64,000 nucleotides of DNA from Humulus lupulus (lineage: Eukaryota; Streptophyta; Magnoliopsida; Rosales; Cannabaceae): assembly GCF_963169125.1 (NCBI RefSeq), contig NC_084795.1, positions 195,398,214-195,462,213 of the forward strand. The letters are read 5' to 3'. The notes under the pieces are model-generated. The model saw nothing but the letters and a program-made list of their open reading frames with translations. It had not been told where the DNA came from and did not search any database. Numbering within the stretch: the first letter of the stretch is position 1; each line of letters starts with the position of its first letter. The position numbers and the translations under genes were made by a program. Positions 23,369-34,295 of this stretch are shown here, one piece after another.

Positions 23369-24402
23369 TTATTATATGATTTTCTCATATGATAAAATTT
23401 TCTTCCAACTCCTTGCTAGGATCTGCAGCAAATTTAATAATTATTGTGCCTTAAAATTCCAAAAATGACCTTCTATATTCTCCCGCCTTTTCAAGTAAAC
23501 CCACGATTGAACTTTTCAGTCCATGAAAACAGTAATTACCAATTTTCCATCTTCCATCACACTTTCAGGTTCATGGGTTTTATGAACTTTGAAGTTTTCT
23601 TGATATATTTTGAAACCCATGAATTTCCCTTCTTGATCTTATTTGCATAGTTCAAGATTAAGAAAATATGCTTATACATCAGGCTATGGTCCATACCCTT
23701 TAGCCCATCAAACTTTCTTTTACCATTCCTAACCGATCAGATTTCTTTTGGCCCTTGGAACTCTTATGCCTCGGAACCTAAATAGCTCCTTGGTAATGCT
23801 ACTCCTCGGACATGCCAGCCTCTCGAACCAACCCTCAGACACCACTCCTCGCGCATGCTCCCAGCTCCTCAGTCATGCTACTCCTTGAACACGCCAGCCT
23901 CTAAAACCACCCCTCGGACACCCAGCCCTCGGCATGCTTGGATCCGCTCGGACACACGGAGCTCCTCGGATACATCATCTGCCTGGCAGCTTATCGGAGG
24001 CATGGCTCACCAGCTCCTCGGATGCACGAGCCAGCAACTCCTCGGAAGCACCAGCCAGCAGCGCCTCAGATGCACGGAGCTCTTCAGATGTGCCAGCTCC
24101 TCGGACACGCATCCCCACAGATGCGCACCCCCCTTGGCATGCCCCTCGATCCGCTCGGACACACAGCACAACCCCTTGGGCACATGGCATAGCCACTTAA
24201 GCACACGGCATAGCCTAAACCTTATCCCTTCCAACACCATTTGGCACTTAAAACACCTTGTTTAAATCTCTCAATAGTTTTATTACTTCCCTAAATGCCT
24301 TTCTTTGGGGAAAATTGATTTCTCTTCTCAAAGAAATTATTTTCACAGAATAGTGTATATATTTTTTGTTTCTCATTCATTTTCTGTTTGGTTTACTCCA
24401 GG
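23369..24402. repeat. T3 antisense-gene upstream part replaced by a GC-rich minisatellite
   Basis: About 23800-24220 is an irregular tandem array around 'agctcctcggacacgc' (also 'cctcggatgcac'). It keeps several frames open on both strands without encoding a known domain. A pyrimidine-rich tract ending 'tttggtttactccag' at about 24402 looks like a splice acceptor for the exon that follows. Confidence 0.55.
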
Positions 24403-24961
24403 GACTCATCACTATTAGTCATGCTCAATGATCAAGCAGTAGACTATAAGGAGCTGGTGAAGGTCTTGAATTATCAATTGGTGGAAGCCCAGCCAAAGAT
24501 TAAAAGTCTGACCAAATCTGAAGAAGATCTTCAATCCAAGGCCGAGTAGGCGGAGAAGACCATTACCGAGCGGGATGGATCTCTAAGGGTGTTAGATGAT
24601 GAGAATAAGAAACAAATCCAAACCAACAAGATGTTGACTAACCAGCTAGAAAAAATGACTCGTGGGAATGAGGAGCTGAAACAAGACAAAGGAACTGATC
24701 TCGCTCGTTATGAGGAGATTTGTTTCAATTGTTTTTTACCAGATATGGAAGCTGAACAAGCCCCTCAACCTCTATTTTCTCTCTTCTCTCAGAAGAGGCA
24801 AGGGCGGAAGAGCTTGCCAAATGCGAGGCAAAGGCCGCCGAGGAGGCAGCTAATCCAGCTGACACTGTGCCTGCCTCTCTTGCTCTATCATTCCTACCAG
24901 AGGAGGTCATGGATGTTGACAATGGTGTTAACCAGTCAGGGACTAGTTTATTCGTTCAGTA
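24403..24961 (+). pseudogene. T3 antisense gene, last-exon remnant
   Basis: The frame from the ATG at 24421 encodes a charged, heptad-like coiled coil (LVKVLNYQLVEAQPKIKSL, then ENKKQIQTNKMLTNQLEKM). It is comparable in position and character to the last exon of the T1 antisense gene and the coiled-coil part of the T2 gene. A TAG at 24547 interrupts it and the end drifts out of the expected frame. The domain that defines the family is missing, so identity rests on position and coil character. Confidence 0.5.
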
Positions 24962-25321
24962 AACCCTCTTAGCCGACCTGAGAACTTCCTATCCAACCAC
25001 AGAGTTTCCTACTCGACCATGATACATGCTCAGCTGACCAGGGAAACTTTCCACATGACCATCTAAACTTTGTACCTGGCCAGTAGTTTACTCTCTTTTC
25101 TTATATTTTCATGAAGACAATTGTTGCTTAGCAGCTTTGATATTTTTTTCATACAGTCGAGCTGTTTGCATTTATACTTTACTTTTCTTTGCCAACTTGA
25201 AACATTCTAAGTCTTTTTACACTTAAAACATTATAAGTTTTTTTGTGAATAGTAAAGTCACTATGATGTACGCCTTATATTTTCGCATGAGTACTTAGTT
25301 TTCTAACTTAGAAATTCTAGA
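24962..25321. other. T3 spacer
   Basis: Non-coding sequence between the antisense-gene remnant and the inverted LTR fragment. 'gaccagg/gaccatc' motifs near 24975-25085 resemble the U3 repeat vocabulary of this family. Confidence 0.45.
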
Positions 25322-26300
25322 TGTCATCCCAATATTTCGTTCGATGATGTGGAAATAGGATGGGACAAGTGGCAATGCATGGTCAGTAAATGACACATTA
25401 ATATTCAATAAATGTGTTGACTAAATAAGTGAAAAGGTTTGAAACTAATCTTCGGAGTTGTGATATTAATGGTCACGAAATTGATGTATCTGGTCAGTAA
25501 AGTGTTTGCCCGACCAGTAAAGTATTTTGCCCGACCAGTAAAGTGTTTTTCCCGACCAGTAAAGTGTTTTGGCCGACCAGTCACTTTAGGAATCAGATTT
25601 ATCCGACCAGTAAAGTGTTTTGGCCGACCAGTCATGTGTTTTGGCCGACCAGTCACTTCAGTAATGTGTTTTGGCCGACCAGTAAAGTGTTGTGGCCGAT
25701 CAGTCACTTTAGGAATCAGGTTTATCTGGCCAGTTAGCTTATGAAGATGTTTTGCCTAAACAGAAGGGTGATATAGCCGACCAGTCTCACTTCAGGGAGT
25801 GGAGTTGGCTGACCAGACAGATCGAAAACTCAGCCTAGCGACTCTTCAACAAAGTTTCGGTAATGACTTCAGTTAGAGTCATCCGTAACTACCGCGAGAA
25901 TCTCTCAAATATCCCAAAGTAATAGCTATATTTTTGTAATTTAAATTTGTTTATTATTTATTTATTAAAGTCGGTCGAAACAACCAAGGACCCCGTCAAA
26001 ATGGGATATTTCTCATGTACGATCCATGAGCCTATAAATAAATGGCTCATGGCATCAATTGGGGGAGGGATCATTTTGAGACTTTGGGACTGTTACTTGG
26101 GGCATTTTCTGAGAGAGCTTAGAGAGAGAAAGCTTGTATTCTCCATAGAGAGAAACTCTGTATTTTTTCTACTTACACTTAAGAAACTCAGTTGGCTCAA
26201 GTTCATCTGATCTTAAGTGTAGGATACATATATCACAACTCCAAGTGGATTAGGCTATTACCAACAAATTGGGGTTGAACCACTATAAAAATTACATGTG
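25322..26300 (+). mobile_element. Inverted, 3'-truncated LTR of the T3 family inside T3
   Basis: It starts TGTCATCCCAATATTTCGTT, the LTR start of this family in plus orientation. It contains the TATA block (near 26025-26045), 'gagagagcttagagagagaaag' and 'ttggggttgaaccactataa'. Similarity stops at about 26300, roughly 70 nt short of the expected end. It is opposite in orientation to the LTRs of T3. Its U3 carries a 22-23-nt tandem array at about 25490-25735. Confidence 0.8.
25490..25735 (+). repeat. Tandem array of 'cgaccagtaaagtgttttgg' units
   Basis: About ten units of roughly 22-23 nt, some separated by a 'cactttaggaatcag' linker. It lies at the place where the T3 LTRs carry a different array, so U3 repeats have diverged between copies of the family. 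Confidence 0.85.
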
Positions 26301-26886
26301 TTTATGAGCATAATGTTTATTGTCACACGAATATTTGCTTCTAACTTGAAAGTTCAAAAAATTCCAAGTTACTTAAGCTTTGTCAAACAAGTTTGGTTAA
26401 TGGACTTTTTTTACTTCAAAAATTTACAAGTCAGCCTAAAAATAGATATCTTAACTCGTGCTCTTATTGCATGTGTTAAATTATATACCAGTATACCCCA
26501 TGTGCCCCCTAAGTGATCGAGGGTTGAAAGATCCTTGGTCACTTGCTACTTGACCGAATCTGTTCGAGTAGTTAATTATTTGTGAAATACATAGAGTATA
26601 TGGAAAATATTCGAGCAGTTGAACACTGCTTGAACGTACCGACCAGTTGAGCACTGTTTGAATAATTAACACACATGCATACTTGTAGCAAGAATCGACC
26701 ACGCTACGCGTAGTCTCTTTTATTACTCGGAAATTAAAAAAGGAAAAAAAAAATGTGTCTAATAACGAGTCTTAAACAACAAAAATTGTTCAAAAAATAA
26801 ATGACTAGTTAGCAAATAACCAGCTCATAAACCAAACTTAAATAACAAGTTAAACAACTCAAAATTAAGATACCACTCTGAAAAAG
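26301..26886 (-). other. T3 region between lost pol and the antisense gene
   Basis: 26501-26560 on the minus strand matches T2 36010-36062 (shared 'tcgatcactt' next to a G run). This is therefore the spacer after integrase. 26700-26886 is AT-rich with repeated 'aacaa' motifs. No gene. Confidence 0.6.
26501..26520 (-). promoter_or_regulatory. T3 internal polypurine-tract-like motif
   Basis: The minus strand reads 'tcgatcacttagggggcaca', corresponding to T2 'tcgatcacttggggggcatt'. It resembles the element's own 3' polypurine tract. Confidence 0.5.
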
Positions 26887-27245
26887 GTATTTAGTGAATA
26901 GACGCTCACCATTCCTGTGGTTCCTGATCAAGCTCCGTTCACCCGTTCTTATCCTAGCGCTTCAGCTCATGTCGAAGTGCTCAAGCATACCTCTCCCTTT
27001 CTTTGTTACTATCCCCAGCCAAGTGTGGACCTCCACATATAGTTTCTAAGGTAAAGTCCACAGGCCTGGGTTGCAAGGGTGGAGATTACTACTGCCTTTG
27101 TTACTATCTCTGTCGTTTGAACCCAAGATTGCTACTGCCTCCTTCTACTTGGGGTTTCTCTGTCGGTACTTTTTCAACTTTCCCGACCGGAGAAGAAATT
27201 CTATCTCATCCTTGAGGTGATTACCTTCATTCATGTCATGACCAT
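26887..27245 (-). pseudogene. T3 gag 3' end and protease leader fused to the integrase end
   Basis: Read leftward from 27245: the second half of the Tat zinc finger (HDMNEGNHLKDEIEFLLRSG, with the last Cys changed to Gly), then a degenerate protease leader (GGPHLAG-like, frameshifted, near 27010-27030). At about 26890-26940 follows a short segment resembling the integrase end (NGERLFTKYLFQ). All sequence between the protease leader and the integrase end is missing, about 3 kb by comparison with T1. T2 inserted immediately before this piece. Confidence 0.65.
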
Positions 27246-27819
27246 TGTTTATCCAAAAAATAGATGTTGATGACGTGGCAAGAATTTTCGACACGTGGCA
27301 GAGATGCTGCTCGCCTATCAACCAGAGATATTTCCATATGCGGAGTTCAAGTTTTATGTATGACCAGCCTGGTCATATACTCTGTTTATTTATGTGTAAA
27401 TCTGTACAGTTGTAATGATATCCGAGAATATCTCTTTGTTATAACCTGAATATCCGTTCATTAAGGAAAGATATGATTAATTGACTCATGTAACCCTCCT
27501 TGAGCTTATAAATATACAAGAAATAGCTCAAGGGGGGATCTTTTTTATCTTTTTCCGAATTGTATTGCTATTATCCATCGTCTGTATTGTTTTTCCTTCT
27601 AAGGCCTGTGAAACTCAGGAACCCTAGTTCTTTGATCACACCTTTGAAGCTCAATATTAATAATAGTATCAAGTGGACGTAGGTCATTACCAATCACTGG
27701 GGCTGAACCACTATAATCCTTTGTGTCCTTTACTTTCCATGAGATTGTTTTCTCAAGTATCGTACTAATCTCCTGTCATTTAGTTGACTCCATGTCGTTG
27801 ACCAAAACAAGGGTCAACA
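27246..27819 (+). repeat. T2 5' LTR
   Basis: 574 bp, TGTTTATCC...GGGTCAACA. TATAAATA at 27507-27514 is the likely promoter of the genomic RNA. Confidence 0.94.
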
Positions 27820-27822
27820 TTT

Positions 27823-27840
27823 TGGTGCTTTCATTGAGAG
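27823..27840 (+). promoter_or_regulatory. T2 primer binding site
   Basis: TGGTGCTTTCATTGAGAG lies 3 nt after the 5' LTR and is identical to the T1 site. The primer tRNA is not identified here. Confidence 0.78.
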
Positions 27841-27857
27841 TTGAACTCAAGAATCTA

Positions 27858-29250
27858 ATGGAAAAAACTACCAAGAAGACTGGACAGGCTGCTGCCACTG
27901 CATCATCCTAGCCTCCTCCCCCAAATGTGGTTGAAGACGAACCTCATTAGGAGTTTGATGAGGAGTTGGATTCTGAGACCCTGAAGGCAACACTGGGGGT
28001 GTTGCAAGATTAGTTGGCCAATCTGAGGGCCAATCAAGAGAATGCTGCCGAGATAATGGCGTCGCAGCAAAGGGAGATAGAGCGCCAGTGTCAGGAGCTG
28101 AGCGAGCGGCAGGCGGAGATGGATCGTCGACAGAGGGATGCCATGGCAGCCCTTGAAGCAGCCATCCAGCTGGCTAAGAATCAGGCTGCGCCAGCCTCCC
28201 AGCCAGATCAGCCACCAAACGGGCCACCTCAAAGGGGTCCCAATCCTAGTCCTCCGCTCCAGCCAGTAAGCCCTCAGACACCACAGCAACCTCCTATGCC
28301 TCAGGATGATGTCCCAACTAGGGATCCTGAGCAGCAGCCTCCGTTTTAGGCTGATCGAGGCAATCCCACGCGCCCAAAATAGGGCAGAGCAACTGCCTCG
28401 CAGCCCTAGACGCCCAGGGGATGAAGAGCCGCATCCACTGAGCAAGGGGCAGCGTCCTTCTGCCAATAGGAGGAACTCAGAGACAGGCTCTGCAGTCAGG
28501 GGCCCCCCACGACATAATAATGCACGGGGACCCACCGACCAGCGCAGGCCTCCCCCTAACGCTCGGGAGATGCCAGCCTAAGGGGGGCAACAGAGGGAAT
28601 AGTCGGTGGCACCATAGCCAGCCATAATTTAAAGATGGACACAGCTACAATGAAGCCGACTCTGGCAGAAGAAATGCGGGTCGGAGGAACAAAGAGAGAG
28701 GTGGAGGCCGGAGCCCCCCACCTAGAGAAGACTGACCTGCAGGTCATAACGCTGGGGGGCAGCCCAGGCAGACTAACGTCTTTAGTCGGCTCGGAGCCAG
28801 CGAGCAGCCGCGAAGAGACAATGATTTGAGGGATGTACTCAATGACCACCGAGAAAGGCACGATGAGTACATTCCCCCGCACCAGAGGCCCCAGCAATCC
28901 CAGAAGTTGTTTAGGCTCAAATCGATGCCCTGAACCAGGCTTTGCAGCAGCTGGTCAGGGGGCGAACATCCCACATTGAGTATGATCGGAGGAGGGGCAC
29001 CCCTTTCGTACAGAGGATTGCTGTGGCAGAAACCCCCAGTAAGTTCAAGATGCCAACACTACCAAATTTCGACAGGTATGGAGACCCAGTATCTCATGTC
29101 AACAAGTTTGAGATACAAATGGATATTCATAACGACTACGGGCACGACACTAACGAGTGTAACTAGCTAAAGGACGAAATTGAGTTTCTGATAAGACAGG
29201 GACATTTAAGAAGATATGTACGAGCCGCGGGAGGTTCTCAACGAGAGGCT
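27858..29250 (+). pseudogene. T2 gag with internal capsid deletion
   Basis: The ATG at 27858 begins MEKTTKKTGQ. Stops at 27909, 27948 and 28011 interrupt the N-terminus. A coiled segment follows (REIERQCQELSERQAEMDR, near 28075-28130) and then a Pro/Gln-rich stretch. From about 28942 the reading is in another frame and reaches FDRYGDPVSHVNKFEIQMDI. It then passes directly into the zinc-finger end YGHDTNEC at about 29140-29163. Compared with T1, some 200 residues of capsid and the first half of the zinc finger are missing. A TAG at 29164 follows the zinc finger. Confidence 0.8.
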
Positions 29251-29310
29251 CAAGGTGGCAATGAGTCTGCGCCTGCACGCCAACGCTCGCTGCCTTTACA
29301 ACCAGCTCCC

Positions 29311-30042
29311 GTGGTGGGTACCTTACTCACCATCTGCGGAGGCCCACATCTTGCAGGAGATAGTGGAAAAGTAAGGGAACGATATGCTCGAACCCTGTGC
29401 CATGACCAGGACATTGAGATGATGAGTTTCGAGGATCGAGCACCAAAAAAGGCTCGAAGAGAGGAGGAACTGATCCCCTTCTCTGACGACGACACCCAGC
29501 ACATGCGATTCCCACACTCTGATTCTCTGGTCGTGGACGTACAGATCGCAAACATGATGGTGAAAAGGGTGTTGGTCGATACAGGAAGTTTGGTCAATAT
29601 CCTATACAAGTCCACACTGGAAAGGATGAAGTTGTCCGTGAAAGACCTAGAGCCATGCAACCAAACCATTTATGGTTTCTCTGGAGAAGGGCTCGCCCCA
29701 ACAGGATCGATTAGACTCCCCATCAAAGTAGGCACTGCACCTGCTAATAGGACATTACTCACTACTTTTATAGTAGTTGATTGTCCTTCGGCGTACAACG
29801 CTGTGATAGGGAGGTCAATCTTAGTCGACCTACGAGCCGTTACCTCTATATGGAACCTCGCTATGAAATTCCCAACGGACGCAGGGGTAGGATGTGTGTT
29901 GGGAAACCAGAGGGAAGCAAGGGAGTGCTACAATGCCTCTATCACCAAGGCAAAGAAGGGTGTATCGAGAGATGCCACCGGAAAGGAGTTGCATATGGCG
30001 ACTGATGTTCAAGCCCACTCAGGTGATAATCTCACCAAATAG
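29311..30042 (+). pseudogene. T2 aspartic protease region
   Basis: ICGGPHLAGDSGK leads into the protease. The active site VLVDTGSLVNILYK has its Asp-Thr-Gly at 29578-29586, intact. VDCPSAYNAVIGRSIL is the second conserved half. It is in the same frame as the gag end and RT; a TAG at 30040 separates it from RT. Confidence 0.88.
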
Positions 30043-30867
30043 GGCGTTGTCCAAAGTGAGGATAGGGACTTAGATCCTCTTTTTGGGGATTTTGAAGAAG
30101 AAGTGGGACCCATCGAGGACCTTGAAGAGGTCCAACTCGATGAGGAAAATCCGACTAGAGTTGTGAAAGTCGGTAAAAACTTAGAGACAACAACAAAACA
30201 AGCACTAGTGGAGTTCTTAAGGAGGAACTACGAGGTCTTTGCCTGGTCGCATAAAGACATGGTCGGGATAGATCCTGCAGTCATCAGCCATGTCCTAAAC
30301 ATCAACAAAAGCTTTCCACCAGTGCAACAAAAAAGGAGGTTGCTCGACAAAGATCGATCAAAGGCCTTGAAAGAGGAAGTCGAGAAGCTGAAGGAGAATG
30401 GGTTCATTAGGGTGGCATTTTATCCATCGTGGGTCTCTAATCCCGTACTAGTGCCCAAGATGAATGGCAAGTGGCGTACGTTTGTGGATTTTACAGACCT
30501 AAATAATGCTTGCCCCAAAGACTGTTTCCCACTCCTGAGGATCGACCAGCTGGTCGATGCCACTGCAGTGCATGAGATCCTCTCATTCATGGATGCATAC
30601 TCCGGGTATAATCAAATCAGTATGCATCCCCCTGATGAGGATCACACTAGCTTTCGAACTGATACAGGGCTCTACTGTTACAAGGTGATGCCCTTCGGTT
30701 TGAAAAATGTTGGTGCGACTTACCAGAGACTCGTCAACCACATGTTCGAGGAGCTGATCGGCACAAACATGGAGGTTTATGTCGATGACATGCTTGTTAA
30801 GTCGAAGAAAGCAGAAGGGCATGTAAAGGATTTGTAGGAGTGCTTCAACGTCCTGAATAAATATCGG
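30043..30867 (+). pseudogene. T2 reverse transcriptase
   Basis: Motifs in order: FPPVQQKRRLLDKDRSKAL, a PVLVPKMNGKWRTFVDF block, CPKDCFPLLRIDQLVDA, FMDAYSGYNQISMH, YKVMPFGLKNVGATYQRLV, and the intact catalytic YVDD at 30778-30789. One TAG at 30835 lies after the palm. No frameshift is seen between the protease and RNase H. Confidence 0.92.
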
Positions 30868-31919
30868 ATGAAGTTGAATCCCCTTAAATGTTCCTTCGGA
30901 GTAGGATTAGGGAAGTTCTTGGGATTTATAGTTAACTCAAGAGGAATTGAAGCTAATCCCGAGAAAATTAAAGCCCTAATCAAGATGAAATCGCCAGTAA
31001 AGATTAAAGATGTTCAAAGCCTAACCGGAAGGATTGCTGCCCTCAGTAGATTCATTTCGAAATCGACAGACAAGTGTGTCCCATTTTTCAATCTACTAAG
31101 AGGCAATAATAAATTTGAATGGACAGATGAGTGCGAACAGGCCTTTCAAGCACTAAAAACGCATATGGCACAACCACCCATCCTGTCAATGCCGGTCGAT
31201 AAAGAGAATTTGTTCATCTACCTGGAAATCACAGATTACGCTGCTAGTGCTATTCTAGTAAGAGAAGAAGAAGGTGTGCAGAAGGCTATCTATTATGTAA
31301 GCAAAAGGTTGATCGGAGCAGAGTTGAGGTATCCCCCCATCAAAAGGTTAGCCTATTATTTAGTTTTGGCCTCTAGGAAGCTGCGCCTTACTTCCAAGCT
31401 CATCCAATTGACCGACCAGCCTCTTCGGCAAGTCCTGCAAAAGCCAGAGGCTACAGGAAGATTTCTAAAGTGGGCAGTCGAACTCGGGCAGTTCAACATA
31501 TCTTACTTGCCACGAGCAGCGAAAAAAGGACAAGCCTTGGCTGACTTCATCGCCGAATTCACAAAGCTCGTGGGTGGCGAGCAGACTGAAAAACCCAGCG
31601 AGCTTGAGTGTCAAAACCAAGCACCCTCGTGGAAATTGTTCACAGACGGTTCATCCAATGAATCCCACGCAGGAGCAGGAATGATATTGATAATGCCGGA
31701 AGGGCATCAATTTCACTGTGCAATTAGATTTGACTACACTGCTTCTAACAATAAGGCTGAATATGAAGCATTACTCGCTGGACTGCGGTTAGCCAAGGAT
31801 ATGAACATAAAAGTGCTTGACATCTATAGTGATTCTCAGCTGGTGGTGAATCAAGTCTTGGGAGAGTACCAGGCGCGAGGTTTGAAGATGGTTGCCTATC
31901 TAAACAAAACAAAGGATCT
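30868..31919 (+). pseudogene. T2 connection, gypsy RNase H and first part of archaeal-type RNase H
   Basis: The gypsy-type RNase H again lacks the usual first Asp (IYLEITDYAASAIL). The archaeal-type domain starts near 31620 with LFTDGSSNESHAGAG, then ASNNKAEYEALLAGL and IYSDSQLVVNQ. The solo LTR breaks it at KTKD. It resumes at 34299, and the inserted length (LTR plus 5 bp) shifts the frame number exactly as observed, so the gene was in frame before insertion. Confidence 0.9.
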
Positions 31920-34295
31920 TGTAACGCCCTGGATAACCAAGACCGTTACACTGTGTGTTTATAAAGTGCTAGACTTGCTAATCAAGTCATTTAATTAAAA
32001 ACGTGTTATTGAAACTATAAAGGAACTAGGGTTAAAACGTTTTGGTCTCAAAAGTCACATTCTTATTAAAGACCATTTACAAAAGTTATAAAGTTTAAAT
32101 ACATTATCAAGCCATATTAAGGAAAAACAGACAGATAGGCAATCCATGTCCTGATCCACTCCTCGACCATAGCGATCGAACAGCTGGCTATGTACATTCA
32201 ACCCCGCAGCTCTCCACCTCAGGAATGGTCCAACTTGCATTTGCCTTTACTTGCACCACGTAGCACCCGTGAGCCAAGGCCCAACCAGAAAACACAACAA
32301 CAGAGCATAAGCAATCAACAGAAAAATCAATATCTCATATTGCATCACATAATTTCAACCATATAATCATTCAGTAGAATCAGTTACTCCACATACTAAA
32401 TGTATCAACTCATATCATATACAGTTCACAAATGATAACTAGGGCTAGCGCCCTCAGGCCACTCCCTCCATTATCCCACTGACTCCAGCCCGCTTAAACC
32501 GAGCTCAGTGAATATTAAGCTGTCCTCGGCTACCAGTGGCCAAGCCGCGCCCTGTGCGCAAATATTGTGTACGGCACCCTTAGGCCGCTATCACATGTCC
32601 CATGGCATAATACCATCATTGACATAATACAAACACCGGGAGCACTTAGTCCCATCACAAATATACAACCTGGTGCAGTTTTCTTACTTTTTAATTCGCT
32701 AGCTTTGATCACTCGACTCCTTGAGAACGATCCCCCTTAAGCCCTAGCGCTCACCTAAACACAACCATAGGCCAAAGTCATCATCGATCCTCAAGTTCAA
32801 AACCTAGCCTCGGGGCCAATCCCGAGGCCCCGGGAAGTTCTAGTTCCACCAAACAAGGTGGTGGAATCAAACCCCAAACCCTTGGTCAAAAACCCTTGCA
32901 AATAACCCTAAAATCCCTTTCAGAAGACAGGGTAGTGCTACAACGCTCATTGAAGGGTGCTATAGCGCTACAAACAGAAGAAAAATCCCCTCAGCATGCA
33001 TGGCCTAGCGCTACAACGCCCAAAGGCTAGCGCTGTAGTGTTAGTAATAGACAGACACCACCCCAGTTTTCCTTCCTGCGATTTCCTCGAACCAAACTCA
33101 ACCAAAACTTCTCCAAACCTTCACCAAACTCAAAAACAACCTTATGAACATACTCCACTCATCCCAAGCACCCCAAATACCCAAAACTCAAGCACATGCA
33201 TTCCTAATCCCAAAATTCACCATAGCTGACCCTATACTCAGAACTCAACATAAACTAGTCAAAACACCAAAGTCTAGAGCTCAGAACTTCATACCTTTTA
33301 ATGGAATTCAATTTCAAGATAACCTCTACACCTCCTTAGCTTGCTCTTCCTCAGCCTTTGGCCTGAATTCCCTAAAGTTCCCATCAAATTCAACTTAAAC
33401 ACCATAGTTCAAAAACCAGAACCAGAAACTGAAGAACTCTAAAGTCTTACCTCAAGTGTTAGTGTGTTCTTGCTAAACCTCTGCCAATTCTTCAAGCTTA
33501 GCTCAGAAACCTTATGGCTTAATTGACCTAACTCCCCTCTGAAAGTTACTCCAAGAAAACGCCTAGAAATGGTGAAGAGATCACCAACGGACTCCAAGGA
33601 AAGCAGCTCTGTTTTTCCTTTTCTCTTTTCTTTCTTTTCCTTCTTTTCTCTCTTTGATAATTCTACACTTTTCTACAACTCCCACTAAATATAAAGCCTT
33701 AACTTATCTATCTCTGAGATGCCAATTGACCAAAATGCCCCCCCCCCCTTTTATTTCTAACCCTTTAGTCCACTTAGGGCCATTTTAGTCATTTTACCCA
33801 ATTGTCGCTAACTCCTCGAGTGTCTCTAATATTTCCCGCTTAACTCCCGATACCTAATTAATCACCAATAATATTCCTCAATGTCAAAATAGACTCCAGT
33901 ATACTCACTAAATTCCCATTTATACCTCTAGGCTCACCCCGAGCCGGGTATAAATCCCCGCCATGACTTTTTCGCTACTTTGCTCACTAGGATCGTCTCG
34001 AGTCACAGATCACAGATATATCCACATAATAATGTGGTCTCGACAATTATGACATATATCAAAGCAGTTATGCCCAAAATGGCCAAAATTATGATTATGC
34101 CCTTCTAACCTAGTCAGGGCCTACATGCATACTAATACACATAGTCATGCATCTCAAATATTCAAATAGTCATATAACATGCTTTAAATCATAATCACGT
34201 ATCTTACTCATTAAAATCACACATAATTCTCAGTATGCCCTCCAGGCACACTAATCAAGGCCCTTAAGCCTTATTAGCGATTTTGGGTCGTTACA
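31920..34295 (-). mobile_element. Solo LTR of a Tekay-type element inside T2 RNase H
   Basis: 2376 bp, TGTAACGCCC...GTTACA, closely similar along its length to the K1 LTRs. No internal sequence is present: RNase H coding sequence follows directly. Orientation is minus, judged from K1. Flanks are GATCT and CATTT. Frame and codon context support an original duplication GATTT with one change on each side. It probably formed by recombination between the two LTRs of an inserted element. The small frames inside (32530-33398) are LTR sequence, not genes. Confidence 0.93.

Noticed and set aside
25490..25735. CRISPR-like spaced repeats
   Set aside because: The units are contiguous or joined by a repeated linker, lie in a plant LTR, and lack unique spacers and cas genes. 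They are a tandem repeat.
27903..28535. 210-codon minus-strand open frame over T2 gag
   Set aside because: It is antisense to a Pro/Gln-rich, GC-rich gag segment, shows no domain, and has no equivalent in T1 or T3.
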